Source: Eggerthella sp. YY7918 (GTDB taxonomy: Bacteria; Actinomycetota; Coriobacteriia; Coriobacteriales; Eggerthellaceae). Taken from it: a stretch of 64,000 nucleotides of DNA. The DNA is taken from assembly GCF_000270285.1 (NCBI RefSeq), contig NC_015738.1, positions 2,418,001 through 2,482,000 on the forward strand. The letters are read 5' to 3'. The notes beneath the pieces were generated by a model that saw only the letters and a program-made list of their open reading frames with translations, was not told the DNA's origin and ran no database searches. Shown here piece by piece: positions 45,084-54,310 of the stretch. The number at the start of each line of letters is the position of its first letter. Within the stretch, counting starts at the first letter, position 1. The position numbers and the translations under genes are program-made.

Positions 45084-46187
45084 TCAGCTGCGTTCCTCGC
45101 GTGGCGGAAGAATGCAGCGATGGCCCGGCGTGCTGCCACATTTGTTGCAGGCAATACAGCGCAGGGTTGTGCGCGAATCGTGCGCCCAACGATTTGGCAA
45201 ATCGGGTTCGCAGATGAGCGGACGACACAAGCCGAAACCGGCAATTCCGTTTTCACAAGCAAGGCGCTCCATTACCTCTGGGCTGCGGTTGCCGCCGGTG
45301 AGAATGACCGCGGGAACTTCACCATGATCAGTTGAGAAGGCTTCCGCAAGCTTACGTACAAGACGACAGGCATACGGGGCGAAAAACGGTTCGCCAGCGA
45401 AATCGCGTATGCGGCAGGTACGCCACGGGCCGCTCACCTCGATCGCCGCCGCCCCGTGTGCGGCAAACAGCTGAGCCGCCATAAGGCTGTCATCTTCGAC
45501 GAGGCCTCCTTCTACGCCGTCGGAGCTGTTGAGCTTCACGAGTACAGGGAAGTCAGGTCCCGTTGCGTTACGTATGGCGTCAAGCGTTTCGGTCACGATG
45601 CGGGCGCGGTTTTCCAAGGAACCACCGTACCTGTCCGTACGATGGTTGAGCAACGGGTTTAAAAACTGACTGAGAAAGTAGCCGTGCGCCGCATGCAATT
45701 CCACGCCGTCGAAACCAGCTTTTTGCGCACGCACCGCCGCTGCGGCAAACGCCTCCTCAAGCTGGCGAAGATCGGATTCAGTCGCCTCGATAGGTACAAT
45801 TCCCGTCTTTGGATTCGCCACCGCAGACGGTCCCAAAATGCGAGGACTCAGAGGATTGAGTCTGGCCGCCGAGCCGCCGTATACGATTTGAGAAATGATA
45901 GCCGCGCCGCGCTCATGCACGGCCTCAACAAGCGAGCGATATTCCGGTATGAAGGTGTCGTCGTAGATGCCCAGCATGCGCGCGTTTGGCTGTTCGTCGC
46001 GTGTCACGAACGCATACCCCATAATGATGGTGCCCACGCCGCCTTCGGCAAGCTCTTCGCAGATGGCACGCAACTCCGGAGTCATATGCCCATCGTCGGT
46101 CGCCAGTGCTTCATAGGTTGCAGCGCGCACCAGACGATTGCGCGCCCGCAGCGTCCCTATCCGCATTTCCTCGAACAGCTTGCTCAT
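45084..46187 (-). CDS. NADH:flavin oxidoreductase, old yellow enzyme family
   Basis: 367 aa from the ATG with GGAGAGGG upstream. TIM-barrel FMN enzyme: N-terminal MSKLFEEMRIGTLRARNRLV, active-site GFDGVELHAAHGYFLSQFLN with PLLNHRTDRYGGSLENRAR, and C-terminal phosphate-binding part ILTGGNRSPE and GFGLCRPLICEPDLPNRW. It stops after a short Cys-rich tail (CIACNKCGSTPGHRC) and lacks the NADH-binding half of 2,4-dienoyl-CoA reductases. The family reduces activated double bonds; bile-acid and steroid enzymes belong here too, so the substrate is open. Cytosolic (no signal). Divergent to the exported threonine dehydratase gene. Confidence 0.87.
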   Translation of the reverse strand: MSKLFEEMRIGTLRARNRLVRAATYEALATDDGHMTPELRAICEELAEGGVGTIIMGYAFVTRDEQPNARMLGIYDDTFIPEYRSLVEAVHERGAAIISQIVYGGSAARLNPLSPRILGPSAVANPKTGIVPIEATESDLRQLEEAFAAAAVRAQKAGFDGVELHAAHGYFLSQFLNPLLNHRTDRYGGSLENRARIVTETLDAIRNATGPDFPVLVKLNSSDGVEGGLVEDDSLMAAQLFAAHGAAAIEVSGPWRTCRIRDFAGEPFFAPYACRLVRKLAEAFSTDHGEVPAVILTGGNRSPEVMERLACENGIAGFGLCRPLICEPDLPNRWAHDSRTTLRCIACNKCGSTPGHRCILPPREERS

Positions 46188-46372
46188 AACTCGCCCTCTC
46201 TCCAAAATCTTTTCATGCAGACACACCTATGGCGAAGTTTACCCACACGCCTATTGTATCCATAGGTCGGCTAAACAGCCAAAAAACCTCGCATTTGCGC
46301 AGTCCGCACGTTAAAATAAAAGTCGCTCGTCTCACCTAACTCCAGTATCCCGCTTCGAGATAGGAGCCCCGC

Positions 46373-47524
46373 GTGAAAGACGCTAGCTTCCACCACAACC
46401 CAAGTCTGTCTCGACGAACTTTTGCTCAGGCTACGGGTGTAGCACTTGCCGGACTGCTTCTTGGGGTGGCTCCGTGGGAACTGAGCGGATGCGCCGCATC
46501 CCCTGAAACACGACAGAATTTGCAGCAGTCGCCGGACGCTCCAGGCGCGCCCGCTCCCGCTTTCGCCAACTCCCTTTCCGCTCAGCTCATCGATCAGGCA
46601 GCAAGTATCTTGGACGGTATTGCACTCGCGACGCCGCTTGTGGTCGCCCCCACACTCAGCACCGAAGAACGTACGGTTATGCTGCGTCTCGAAAGCCTGC
46701 AGAAAACAGGATCGTTCAAACTGCGCGGCGCCTATACCATGATCGCAATGCTTACCGACGAGGAACGCGCCGCAGGTGTGGTTACGTGCTCAGCGGGCAA
46801 TCATGCGCAAGGCGTGGCGTACGCGGCGCGCGAATTCGGCATAGACGCTACCATATTTATCCCGGCAGACGCGCCGCAGGATAAGATCGAGGCCACGCGC
46901 GCGTACGGAGTGGAAGTGCGCCTGGTGGATGGCGATTTCGACCAGGCCAAGGCCGAAGCCGAAGCATTCGTTGCTTCCGGCGGCGGCACCTATATCCCGC
47001 CGTATGACGACTATCGCGTCATGGCCGGCCAAGGTACTATTGGACGAGAGCTGCTCACCCAGTCTGACGACATCGACGCTGTCATTGTGCCCGTGGGAGG
47101 CGGCGGGCTTATTGGAGGCGTGGCCTGCGCACTCAAAACCGCCAACCCCTCCATTGCCATATATGGAGTTGAATCCGAGGCGGTGCCTAGTATGCACGTG
47201 TCTCTTGCAGCTGGTAAGCGCACGGGAGTTGAGGCCAAAGACTCACTGGCCGACGGCATTCATGTGGCTATGCCCGGAGAGAAAACCTTTGAGGTTGTAC
47301 AAACCTATGTCGATGGCGTGTACACCGTCACCGAGCAACAGATTGCCGAAGCCATCGTGCATCTTGCTCGTCGTGAAAAGGTAGTGGCCGAAGGCGCAGG
47401 TGCAACGACCGTGGCGGCTGTGCTAAGCGGAGCGGTGCCGCTCGGCGACGCGAAGAACGTTGTTTGTCTCATTTCCGGTGGCAATATCGACCCTGATCGC
47501 CTGAGCGAACTGTTGGTCTCCTAA
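46373..47524 (+). CDS. Tat-signal lipoprotein PLP-dependent threonine/serine dehydratase
   Basis: 383 aa from GTG with AGGAG about 6 nt upstream. The N-terminal 40 residues form a Tat signal (SLSRRTFAQATGVALAGLLL, Arg14-Arg15) ending in the lipobox LSGC (Cys40), then a Pro/Ala/Ser linker to about residue 68. The rest is a fold-type II PLP enzyme like catabolic threonine ammonia-lyase: LESLQKTGSFKLRGAYTMI with PLP Lys116, CSAGNHAQGVAYAAREFG, phosphate loop VPVGGGGLIGGVACAL and C-terminal VVCLISGGNIDPDRL. No ACT domain. The reaction is expected to be threonine (or serine) to 2-oxobutyrate (or pyruvate) plus ammonia, but export of such an enzyme is very unusual. Tat export would carry it folded with PLP bound. 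Divergent to the OYE gene. Confidence 0.88.
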   Translation: MKDASFHHNPSLSRRTFAQATGVALAGLLLGVAPWELSGCAASPETRQNLQQSPDAPGAPAPAFANSLSAQLIDQAASILDGIALATPLVVAPTLSTEERTVMLRLESLQKTGSFKLRGAYTMIAMLTDEERAAGVVTCSAGNHAQGVAYAAREFGIDATIFIPADAPQDKIEATRAYGVEVRLVDGDFDQAKAEAEAFVASGGGTYIPPYDDYRVMAGQGTIGRELLTQSDDIDAVIVPVGGGGLIGGVACALKTANPSIAIYGVESEAVPSMHVSLAAGKRTGVEAKDSLADGIHVAMPGEKTFEVVQTYVDGVYTVTEQQIAEAIVHLARREKVVAEGAGATTVAAVLSGAVPLGDAKNVVCLISGGNIDPDRLSELLVS

Positions 47525-47528
47525 TGCA

Positions 47529-47563
47529 CACGAGGGCGGCTCCGAATCGGATCCGCCCTCGTG
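47529..47563. terminator. bidirectional terminator between threonine dehydratase and leuS
   Basis: Stem CACGAGGGCGG / CCGCCCTCGTG with an inner TCCGA/TCGGA pairing, 5 bases after the dehydratase stop and between two convergent genes. Confidence 0.75.
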
Positions 47564-47621
47564 CATATATCGCTCTGTGCGCGTAGGGCAACCGATGTTG
47601 CCTCAAGCGCGGCGCGCACCC

Positions 47622-50201
47622 CTATTTCGCGACGATGTTTACCAGACGGCCGGGAACAACGACGACCTTCTTGACGTCCTTACCTGCAAGCGCGGCTTCC
47701 ACGGCGGCGAGGCCGACGGCTTTGACGTCGTCCTCGGGTGCGTCGGCGGCCACCATGATCTTGGCTTTCACCTTGCCGTTCACCTGCACGGCCAGTTCCA
47801 CCTCGTCGGCTTTGGCCTGCTCGGGGTTGAACTCGGGCCACGGCTGGGTGTGCACGGAGCCCTCGCGGCCCAGCACGTCGTGCCACAGCTCCTCGGCCCA
47901 GTGCGGGGCGATGGGGGCCATCAACTTCACGATGACCTCTGCCACCTCGGGGTCGATAAAGCGGGAACCTTCGCAGGCGGCGCGCTCTTCGAGCGAGCAT
48001 TTGCGCAGGTAATCGCTTGCGGCGTTCGTCAGCTCCATGATGGCAGCGATGGCGGTGTTGAAGTTGTTGCGGTCGAAGTCGTCGACCACCTTGCCCACTA
48101 CACGATGGCGCTCGCGCACGAGGGTCTTGAGGGCCTCGATACCCTGCTCCTCGGTGGCGCCTTCCTGATAGAGCGTCTCATCGCCGGCAACACCCATGAG
48201 GTCGTTCACGATGCGCCAGGCGCGGTTCATGAACTTGTAGATGCCAGCCAGGCCACCCTCGTCCCACAGCAGATCCTTGTCGGGCGGGGCCATGAACAGG
48301 ATGTACGCGCGCACGGCGTCGGCACCATACTCGGCAATCATATCCTCGGGCGCGATGACGTTACCCTTCGACTTACTCATGGTCTCGCCGTGCTCGTCCT
48401 TCACCATGCCCTGACAGAGCAGGTTTGCGAACGGCTCGTCGAAGTCCACCTGGCCCAGGTCGCGCAGCACCTTCGTGAAAAAGCGGCTGTACAACAGGTG
48501 CAGGATGGCGTGCTCGATGCCGCCGATGTACTGGTCCACCGGCAGCCAGCGATTCGCCTTTTCGGGCGCGAACGGCAGCTCGTCGTTGTGCGGGTCGGTG
48601 TAGCGCAGGTAGTACCAACTGGAGCACGTGAACGTGTCCATAGTGTCCGTTTCGCGCTTAGCCGGGCCGCCGCACACGGGGCAGGTGGTGTTCACGAACG
48701 CCTCGTGGGTAGCTAGCGTCTCGCCTGCGGCCAGGTCGATGTCCTCGGGCAGGCGCACCGGCAGGTCGCTTTCGGGAACGGGCACGAGGCCGCACTCCGG
48801 GCAGTGGATGGCCGGGATGGGGTTGCCCCAGTAGCGCTGGCGGCTGATGAGCCAGTCGCGCAGGCGAAACTCCACCTTTTTGCGACCCTTCCCAGAGGCT
48901 TCGAGATCGCCGATGATGGCATCGACGGCCGGGCTGCGCTTGCCGCCCGTCATGCCGGTGTACTTGCCGGACTGCACGAGCACGCCTTCGGCGTCGTAGG
49001 CGTGATCCCAGTCAACCGTGGTCACGACGCGCTCTTGCACGCCGTTTAACTGCGGATACAGCGGGTCGTCCTCGCCCAGAATGATGGGGATGATGGGCAA
49101 GTCGTACTTGCGCGCGAACTCGAAGTCGCGCTGGTCGCCACAGGGCACGGCCATGACTGCGCCAGTGCCGTAGTCGCTCACGATGTAGTCGGCCACCCAC
49201 ACAGGCACTTTTTCGCCGTTGATGGGATTCACCATGTAGCGGCCGGTGAACGCGCCGTGCTTCTCGCGGTCGCCCTGGGCGCGCTCGACGGCGCTCACCT
49301 TGGAGGCCTGCTCCACCACATCGCGCACGGCGTTTTCGTATTCGGTGCCCTCCACGAGGTCCATGAGGCCCGGGTACTCGGGCGCCAGCAGGAAAAACGA
49401 GCAGCCGAACAGCGTGTCAGGACGCGTGGTGAAGACTGTAATGATGTCGGCCTCGGTGGGGTTCGTCGGTGCCTCGCCGTCGGGGTCGCACAGCACGAAG
49501 TCCACCTCGGCGCCCTCGGAGCGGCCGATCCAGTTGGCTTGCATCTGCTTGACGCGCTCAGGCCAGCCGTCCAGCTGGTCCAGGTCATCGAGCAGCTCCT
49601 GCGCGTAATCGGTGATCTTGAAGTACCACTGCGTGAGGTCGCGTTTCTCCACCGCGCCGTGGCAGCGCCAGCACTCGCCCTCGGTCACCTGCTCGTTCGC
49701 GAGCACGGTGGCGCAGTTCGGGCACCAGTTCACAGGACTGTTGCGGCGCTCCACCAGGCCGCGCTTCCAAAACTGCAGGAAGATCCACTGGCCCCAGCGG
49801 TAGTACTCGGAGTCGCAGGCCACCACGGTGCGGTCCCAGTCGTAGCTGAAGCCCATGCGCTTGAAGCTGGCCTTTTGCGTGTCGATGTTGGCGTAGGTCC
49901 ACTTTGCCGGATGGCTGTTATGCTTGATGGCGGCGTTCTCGGCGGGCAGGCCGAACGCGTCCCAGCCCATCGGGTGCAGCACGTCGAAGCCGCGCATCTT
50001 GGAGTAGCGCGCGATGACGTCGCCGATGGTGTAGTTGCGCACGTGACCCATGTGGATGTCGCCCGAGGGGTACGGGAACATCTCGAGCACGTACTTTTTG
50101 GGCTTGGAGGCGTCCTCGGTTACCTTGTAGAGGTCGGTGTCGGCCCACTCTTTTTGCCAGCGGGGCTCAATCTCATGCGGGTTGTAAGGTTTCATGGTCA
50201 T
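47622..50201 (-). CDS. leuS: leucyl-tRNA synthetase
   Basis: About 859 aa, full length for bacterial LeuRS. Start is ATG 50201 or 50195 (both weak ribosome sites); the longer frame is not conserved. Class I HIGH motif appears as [12 protein letters not shown] near residue 45, zinc-type cysteines in [20 protein letters not shown] and CPECG/CPVCGG, an editing CP1 domain with TTRPDTLFG, and KMSKS as [20 protein letters not shown]. Charges tRNA-Leu and edits mischarged norvaline/isoleucine. Single gene with a short leader of about 60 nt; the only housekeeping translation gene here besides tRNA-Val. GC is higher than in the flanking reductase clusters. Confidence 0.96.
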   Translation of the reverse strand: MTMKPYNPHEIEPRWQKEWADTDLYKVTEDASKPKKYVLEMFPYPSGDIHMGHVRNYTIGDVIARYSKMRGFDVLHPMGWDAFGLPAENAAIKHNSHPAKWTYANIDTQKASFKRMGFSYDWDRTVVACDSEYYRWGQWIFLQFWKRGLVERRNSPVNWCPNCATVLANEQVTEGECWRCHGAVEKRDLTQWYFKITDYAQELLDDLDQLDGWPERVKQMQANWIGRSEGAEVDFVLCDPDGEAPTNPTEADIITVFTTRPDTLFGCSFFLLAPEYPGLMDLVEGTEYENAVRDVVEQASKVSAVERAQGDREKHGAFTGRYMVNPINGEKVPVWVADYIVSDYGTGAVMAVPCGDQRDFEFARKYDLPIIPIILGEDDPLYPQLNGVQERVVTTVDWDHAYDAEGVLVQSGKYTGMTGGKRSPAVDAIIGDLEASGKGRKKVEFRLRDWLISRQRYWGNPIPAIHCPECGLVPVPESDLPVRLPEDIDLAAGETLATHEAFVNTTCPVCGGPAKRETDTMDTFTCSSWYYLRYTDPHNDELPFAPEKANRWLPVDQYIGGIEHAILHLLYSRFFTKVLRDLGQVDFDEPFANLLCQGMVKDEHGETMSKSKGNVIAPEDMIAEYGADAVRAYILFMAPPDKDLLWDEGGLAGIYKFMNRAWRIVNDLMGVAGDETLYQEGATEEQGIEALKTLVRERHRVVGKVVDDFDRNNFNTAIAAIMELTNAASDYLRKCSLEERAACEGSRFIDPEVAEVIVKLMAPIAPHWAEELWHDVLGREGSVHTQPWPEFNPEQAKADEVELAVQVNGKVKAKIMVAADAPEDDVKAVGLAAVEAALAGKDVKKVVVVPGRLVNIVAK

Positions 50202-50268
50202 TGCTTTCTTTATTAGGCCAGCGCCCACCCGCGCAAATACGCAGCGGGCTCAATTCGCGAATGCTCCC

Positions 50269-50274
50269 ATTATA
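50269..50274 (-). promoter_or_regulatory. leuS: possible -10 element for leuS
   Basis: TATAAT on the minus strand, 68 bases before the leuS start. The best -35 candidate (TCCCGA, 16-bp spacer) is poor. The predicted leader is too short for a T-box. Confidence 0.35.
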
Positions 50275-50399
50275 GTGATTTTTCCCTCAATCGGGAGGTC
50301 GTACCCGGATTCGTGAGAGGACGATTGAGATGAACGGAAAACCTACGTGAGAATCGTCGCTCATTTCGGTACTGTTACCGCTTCCTCTTCGTCGAGTTC

Positions 50400-51893
50400 T
50401 TATTGCACTTCAAAGGTTTCAATGAAATCCAGAAGTTCTTGCCGACTGTGGATATCGAGCTTGCGATAGAGACCCTTTACGTGAGTGCGAACAGTGCTTG
50501 GCGCCAAAACAAGTTTCTCGGCAATACTGGGAATTGTTCGTCCGTAGACAAGATATTCCAGGACCTCCGCTTCGCGTTTTGTGAGGCCATAACGCTCGGC
50601 AATTGACGCGAACAGCGACTCAGTGATCTTGTCAGGCTTCGCCACGTGGAAACATCCTTCATCTTCAACGGGTAACTTTGATCGATTGAGAGTTCCCCCT
50701 ACTGCCGCAGAGGCGCCTATTATCAGCAAGACCACAATGAGAATTAACGAAATGGGCAAAAGTAAGCTCTTCGCATCAGAAGACAAGTCAGCCATAAAAG
50801 TGCCCGCCAAGAGCCCACACGCAACGCTTATTTGCCCTATAAGCTTGCCGAAAGCGAAAACAGATCCAGCCGACTCAGATGAGCTCCTTGCAGCCTCACC
50901 GAACAGTATCCACATTGCCAGATCGCAGCATCGAACCGTAGCCAACACAGCTGCCCAGACAAAAGCCCAGTTCGCTTCTTCTCCTACGGACAATCCGAGA
51001 GCAGTTAAAGCCATGATAAGCAGCGCCACATACAAAACCAGTTCTACATTGAGTGAGATTGAAAAGCCCAACACCGCAATCAAAATGAGAGCGACAAGCA
51101 CAATGCAAGCTGCAAAAGAAAGCGGCACGGCAATCGCCTGATCATGGGGATGCGCCAATACTGCACGAAAGAGTCCAAATGCCGTGCTGAGCACCATGAT
51201 AAGCGCCACAGTTCGGACAGGCAGAATACGGACTATTGCCTCGTAGGAACGTTTTGGAGCTACATTGAGTGCGCCATCAGCAGCGGCAGAGGTCAGCCTG
51301 CTCCGTTTTACATCCTGATCGTCCGTTTTAGCGTTCATTGACTTCTGCGCGGAGAGCAACAGGATAGCGATACCCCATGGCAACATCATGTCGACAATGG
51401 GAGTGCCGAGTCCACGGTCAACTGCCAAAGCCGCAATGCAAATTCCCACCAAAAAGGACACGAGCGTCGATGATTGCAACTGCTTCCGCGTGAAACCTGC
51501 ATAATAAGCCCCCAGCTGTACGTACAACAGGGAGATGCCGATTCCTGAAGCGAAACTGGCAACAAGGACGATCAAACCCGACGACGATCCGAACGCAAGA
51601 GGAGCGTTTATCGCTAAGGTAGAAAGCGACGTGAGAGCACTTGCCCCCAGCGTCATCTTTCTTGACGTTTGCAGGCACGGAAACTTGCGTAGAAGCGGAA
51701 TCATTGCCGCATAAACAAGGGCGCCCGATAGAACCGAAGAAAAGCTTATTGCCGGATATCCGATCAGCCAACCGTTCCACATAAGAGGTGCATGAGAAGA
51801 ACCGAGAAATGTAAGATACACCCACGCCCACCAGAAGCTCAGCGCAAACGCTTCGAGCGGAAATGCATATTCTCGCGAAATATGCCGCTCCAT
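50400..51893 (-). CDS. membrane-bound LuxR-family regulator 5
   Basis: 497 aa from ATG 51893 with GGAGGGG about 6 nt upstream. Twelve or so hydrophobic segments (AFALSFWWAWVYLTFLG, LIVLVASFASGIGISLLYVQ, IVLVALILIAVLGFSISLNV) are followed by the LuxR domain: LTKREAEVLEYLVYGRTIPS and STVRTHVKGLYRKLDIHSRQ. It is downstream of flavoprotein 5 on the same strand, with a terminator hairpin between, an arrangement unlike the divergent pairs. Since flavoprotein 5 is frameshifted, this regulator may have lost its target, unless it controls flavoprotein 1, whose promoter region has a similar dyad. Confidence 0.9.
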   Translation of the reverse strand: MERHISREYAFPLEAFALSFWWAWVYLTFLGSSHAPLMWNGWLIGYPAISFSSVLSGALVYAAMIPLLRKFPCLQTSRKMTLGASALTSLSTLAINAPLAFGSSSGLIVLVASFASGIGISLLYVQLGAYYAGFTRKQLQSSTLVSFLVGICIAALAVDRGLGTPIVDMMLPWGIAILLLSAQKSMNAKTDDQDVKRSRLTSAAADGALNVAPKRSYEAIVRILPVRTVALIMVLSTAFGLFRAVLAHPHDQAIAVPLSFAACIVLVALILIAVLGFSISLNVELVLYVALLIMALTALGLSVGEEANWAFVWAAVLATVRCCDLAMWILFGEAARSSSESAGSVFAFGKLIGQISVACGLLAGTFMADLSSDAKSLLLPISLILIVVLLIIGASAAVGGTLNRSKLPVEDEGCFHVAKPDKITESLFASIAERYGLTKREAEVLEYLVYGRTIPSIAEKLVLAPSTVRTHVKGLYRKLDIHSRQELLDFIETFEVQ

Positions 51894-51940
51894 GAACACC
51901 CCTCCGATCCCCTTTTCCACTCGCAAGTATAGCGAACCGC

Positions 51941-51970
51941 GCTCCCTTTGTGCAAAAAGCCAAAGGGAGC
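51941..51970 (-). terminator. hairpin between flavoprotein 5 and LuxR 5
   Basis: Perfect 10-bp stem GCTCCCTTTG / CAAAGGGAGC with loop TGCAAAAAGC, 26 bases past the stop at 51996. Confidence 0.6.
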
Positions 51971-51995
51971 GCAAAGGGAGGGAGGCAGAACGCGC

Positions 51996-53674
51996 TTAAG
52001 CAGGAATATCTTTCCCCTCGGCAAGGGCCTTACCAAGCAGGTGCCCAAACGTCACGCAGCGCCCATGGCTGATGCCGGGCAAGAGTATCGGATAACTATC
52101 GGTAAAGAAATTGCCTTGGCAATTGCCAATAGCATAAAGGCCCTCGATCGGCTGATCATTTTCATCGCACACCTGCGCCTTGGAGTTAACATTCAAGCCG
52201 TACATAACAACGAGAACGCCGCAACGAATGCGCGATGCGTAAAACGGCGGCGTGTCGATGCGGAACATGCGCTCAGCGGGCAGGGAGTACTGTTCGTCAA
52301 CGCCTGAGTCGCAGTAGCTGTTGAATTTTTCAACTTGCTCCACAAAAGCATCCGCCGGCATTCCCATCTGATTGGCAAGATCCTCAAGTGTGTCCGCCTT
52401 ATACATTAATCCACCTGCGATGTCCTCTTCAATTGCTTTATTGCGCTCATCACCCGTCAGGGGCATATTACGAAAATCCTTGCCGGAAGGCATCATTTTT
52501 AGAATGTTTGTCTCCCAGTTTCCGTCGTAAATCGACCAGCCTTGCGACTCGGGCTGAGGCAGCGTTGCATGGCAAATATTGGGACCGGGAGAATCTTCCC
52601 GCAAATAGCGCTGACCATTCAGATTCACCGTCATCCAGGTGACACCGCGACCATCCATGCCGTTCTGACCGCCAGCAGCAGCGCTGGATGGCAAGGCCAT
52701 TGTTGCTTGGTTCGTCTTTTGATGTCCCGCACCAATCCACATACCCATGCACAAGCCATCGCCGGTATTGCCATCAATGGGGGTGTACAGAATTTGATCG
52801 GTTTTTGCCGCTGGCAATGCCCACATGTTCAGCATGTCTTCGTTCTGAGTGATACCGCCTGTCGCCAAGATAACGCCCTTACTTGCATTGAACTGCACAT
52901 AGCCGCTCTCCGTCGAAGCGATACAACCCGTCACGGGACCATCGCCGTTTCGAATAAGCTGTTCGGCTTTAGTGTTATAGCGGATGTCGGCACCAGCTTC
53001 CTGAGCATACTTTTCGATATAACGAACCATGAGATGGTTGGTGTACTCTCCGTCGGCTGTTTTCTGTTGCTCGCCTAGCTGCAGCGCAGTGGGAAACTCC
53101 TTTGTTAGAGGGTTCGTTGACTCAGCAGCCGCAGCTCCAAGTGAACCTGCATTTACCGGCAATCCGTCGGCTAGAAAACGGTCAACATAGTAGTCAACAA
53201 CTTCACCCGAATGATTGAGCCATACATTGAACAGGCCGATATCTGTTTTATTGCACGTGATCTGGGTATAGTATTCACGCATGAGCGCTTATCGAACACA
53301 ATACCCGCTTCTTTTTGAATGCGCGAGTCGACGCAACCCAAATCGTGTCCTCGCGCGCTGAACTCAGCACTTTTTTCGATGAGCACCGTCTTGGCACCCG
53401 CTTCCGCAGCCGAGCATGCCGCAGTCACACCCGCCGTACCCGCACCCACGATCACTACATCACACTCAACGGTTTCTGTAATATCCTCTGCCGCAATAGG
53501 CTCAGGTGGATTTTCCCATGCATGAGTAACCAGCTGTTCGTTCTCGGATTTATCGCCCGATGCAGTCGTCTGAGTCGAAGACGGTCCGCAACCGGCAAGA
53601 CCCAAAGCCCCTACTGCAGCCAATGCAACCGCGCTTCCTCCAATGAAATGCCTACGATCAATGGTATTCTTCAT
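51996..53674 (-). pseudogene. Tat-exported FAD-dependent reductase 5, frameshifted
   Basis: Two overlapping frames together make one flavoprotein. The first (ATG 53674, AGGAGG upstream) encodes the Tat signal TIDRRHFIGGSAVALAAVG (Arg7-Arg8), lipobox LAGC (Cys29) and FAD motif VVIVGAGTAGVTAACSAAEA, up to IVFDK. There the frame slips: the second begins MREYYTQITCNKTDIGLFNV at 53282 and runs to the end with EGLYAIGNCQGNFFTDSYPI and PGISHGRCVTFG. The total length, 1679 bases, is one short of a multiple of three, so a one-base loss near 53283-53290 explains it. The intact form would be about 559 aa and closest to flavoprotein 1 in its C-terminal loop. Either a true pseudogene or a sequence error. 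Confidence 0.82.
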
Positions 53675-53778
53675 CTCCCCATCCTCCTTTTGTGCGTGCA
53701 TGCAGACGGCACGCTAACTGCCGTTCAGGGACGCTTCTTGTCCCAGCGGGCATTGTAGGAGGTAGTCCGGAGAGTGAC

Positions 53779-53797
53779 TTCCCCGCCAGTGGGGGAA
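53779..53797. promoter_or_regulatory. C-rich palindrome upstream of flavoprotein 5
   Basis: TTCCCC-GCCAGT-GGGGGAA. Read on the minus strand its core CCCCC...GGGG spans 15 bases, as in the dyad at 14456-14475. A weaker related copy, TTACCC-AAAAAT-GGGGGAA, is at 53814-53832. All lie within 160 bases upstream of the flavoprotein 5 start. Confidence 0.45.
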
Positions 53798-53912
53798 TTT
53801 GAGCCCAGATCTCTTACCCAAAAATGGGGGAACCTCTGAACAGGGAATATACTGTTTAGAGAGACGACCGACTCAGCAAACTGCGATTAGAAACGCGTTG
53901 ACGGAAGACCGA

Positions 53913-54130
53913 TCATAGCTCCACTTCGCAGACGCAGTTGATCCCCATGCGCTCGCAAAGAGCAATAAGTCTTTTGTCAGCGGTGACCAACGTTGCCGCA
54001 TTGCGACGCGCCAGCGTGGCATAAAACAGATCGTAGACAGGATGGTTTTGACGAACAGCTTCAGCAAAGGATTCGGCAGCATTCACGGGCTATTTCCACT
54101 GCTGCACTGCAATCAAATATACCCGTAAGT
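53913..54130 (-). pseudogene. remnant of a VapC-like PIN-domain toxin
   Basis: Two pieces in different frames. Around 54087-54125 the minus strand reads GIFDCSAAVEIARE, like the start of a PIN domain with its first Asp. From about 54086 to the TGA at 53913 another frame reads NAAESFAEAVRQNHPVYDLF, YATLARRNAATLVTADKRLI and ends in CERMGINCVCEVEL: the C-terminal half of a PIN domain with the conserved Asp in PVYDL and TADKRL. About 60-70 residues between them are missing and the frame is broken, so it cannot be active. No antitoxin gene is recognisable upstream. The rest of the 636-base gap 53675-54310 holds only promoter dyads. Confidence 0.6.
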
Positions 54131-54160
54131 CCAGAACCACTGATTTACTACTCAGGTGTT

Positions 54161-54180
54161 TTACACCCAAAAAGGGTGAA
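54161..54180. promoter_or_regulatory. imperfect dyad upstream of flavoprotein 6
   Basis: TTACACCC-AAAAA-GGGTGAA, 131 bases before the flavoprotein 6 ATG; one mismatch in the arms. Candidate operator, weak evidence. Confidence 0.3.
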
Positions 54181-54310
54181 ACAATTCTCATCAGGGCTTT
54201 CACCCAAAACGAAGATATCTGCCATGCATTCAGGACGCTATGGTAGATCCATCCGATGGCGCACCGCAGCATACGAATCGCGGGCGTTTTATACAAAAGG
54301 AGGGATCTAC

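Noticed and set aside
50202-50399. T-box riboswitch upstream of leuS
   Set aside because: The distance from the likely -10 to the start codon is about 60 bases, too short, and no T-box sequence is visible.
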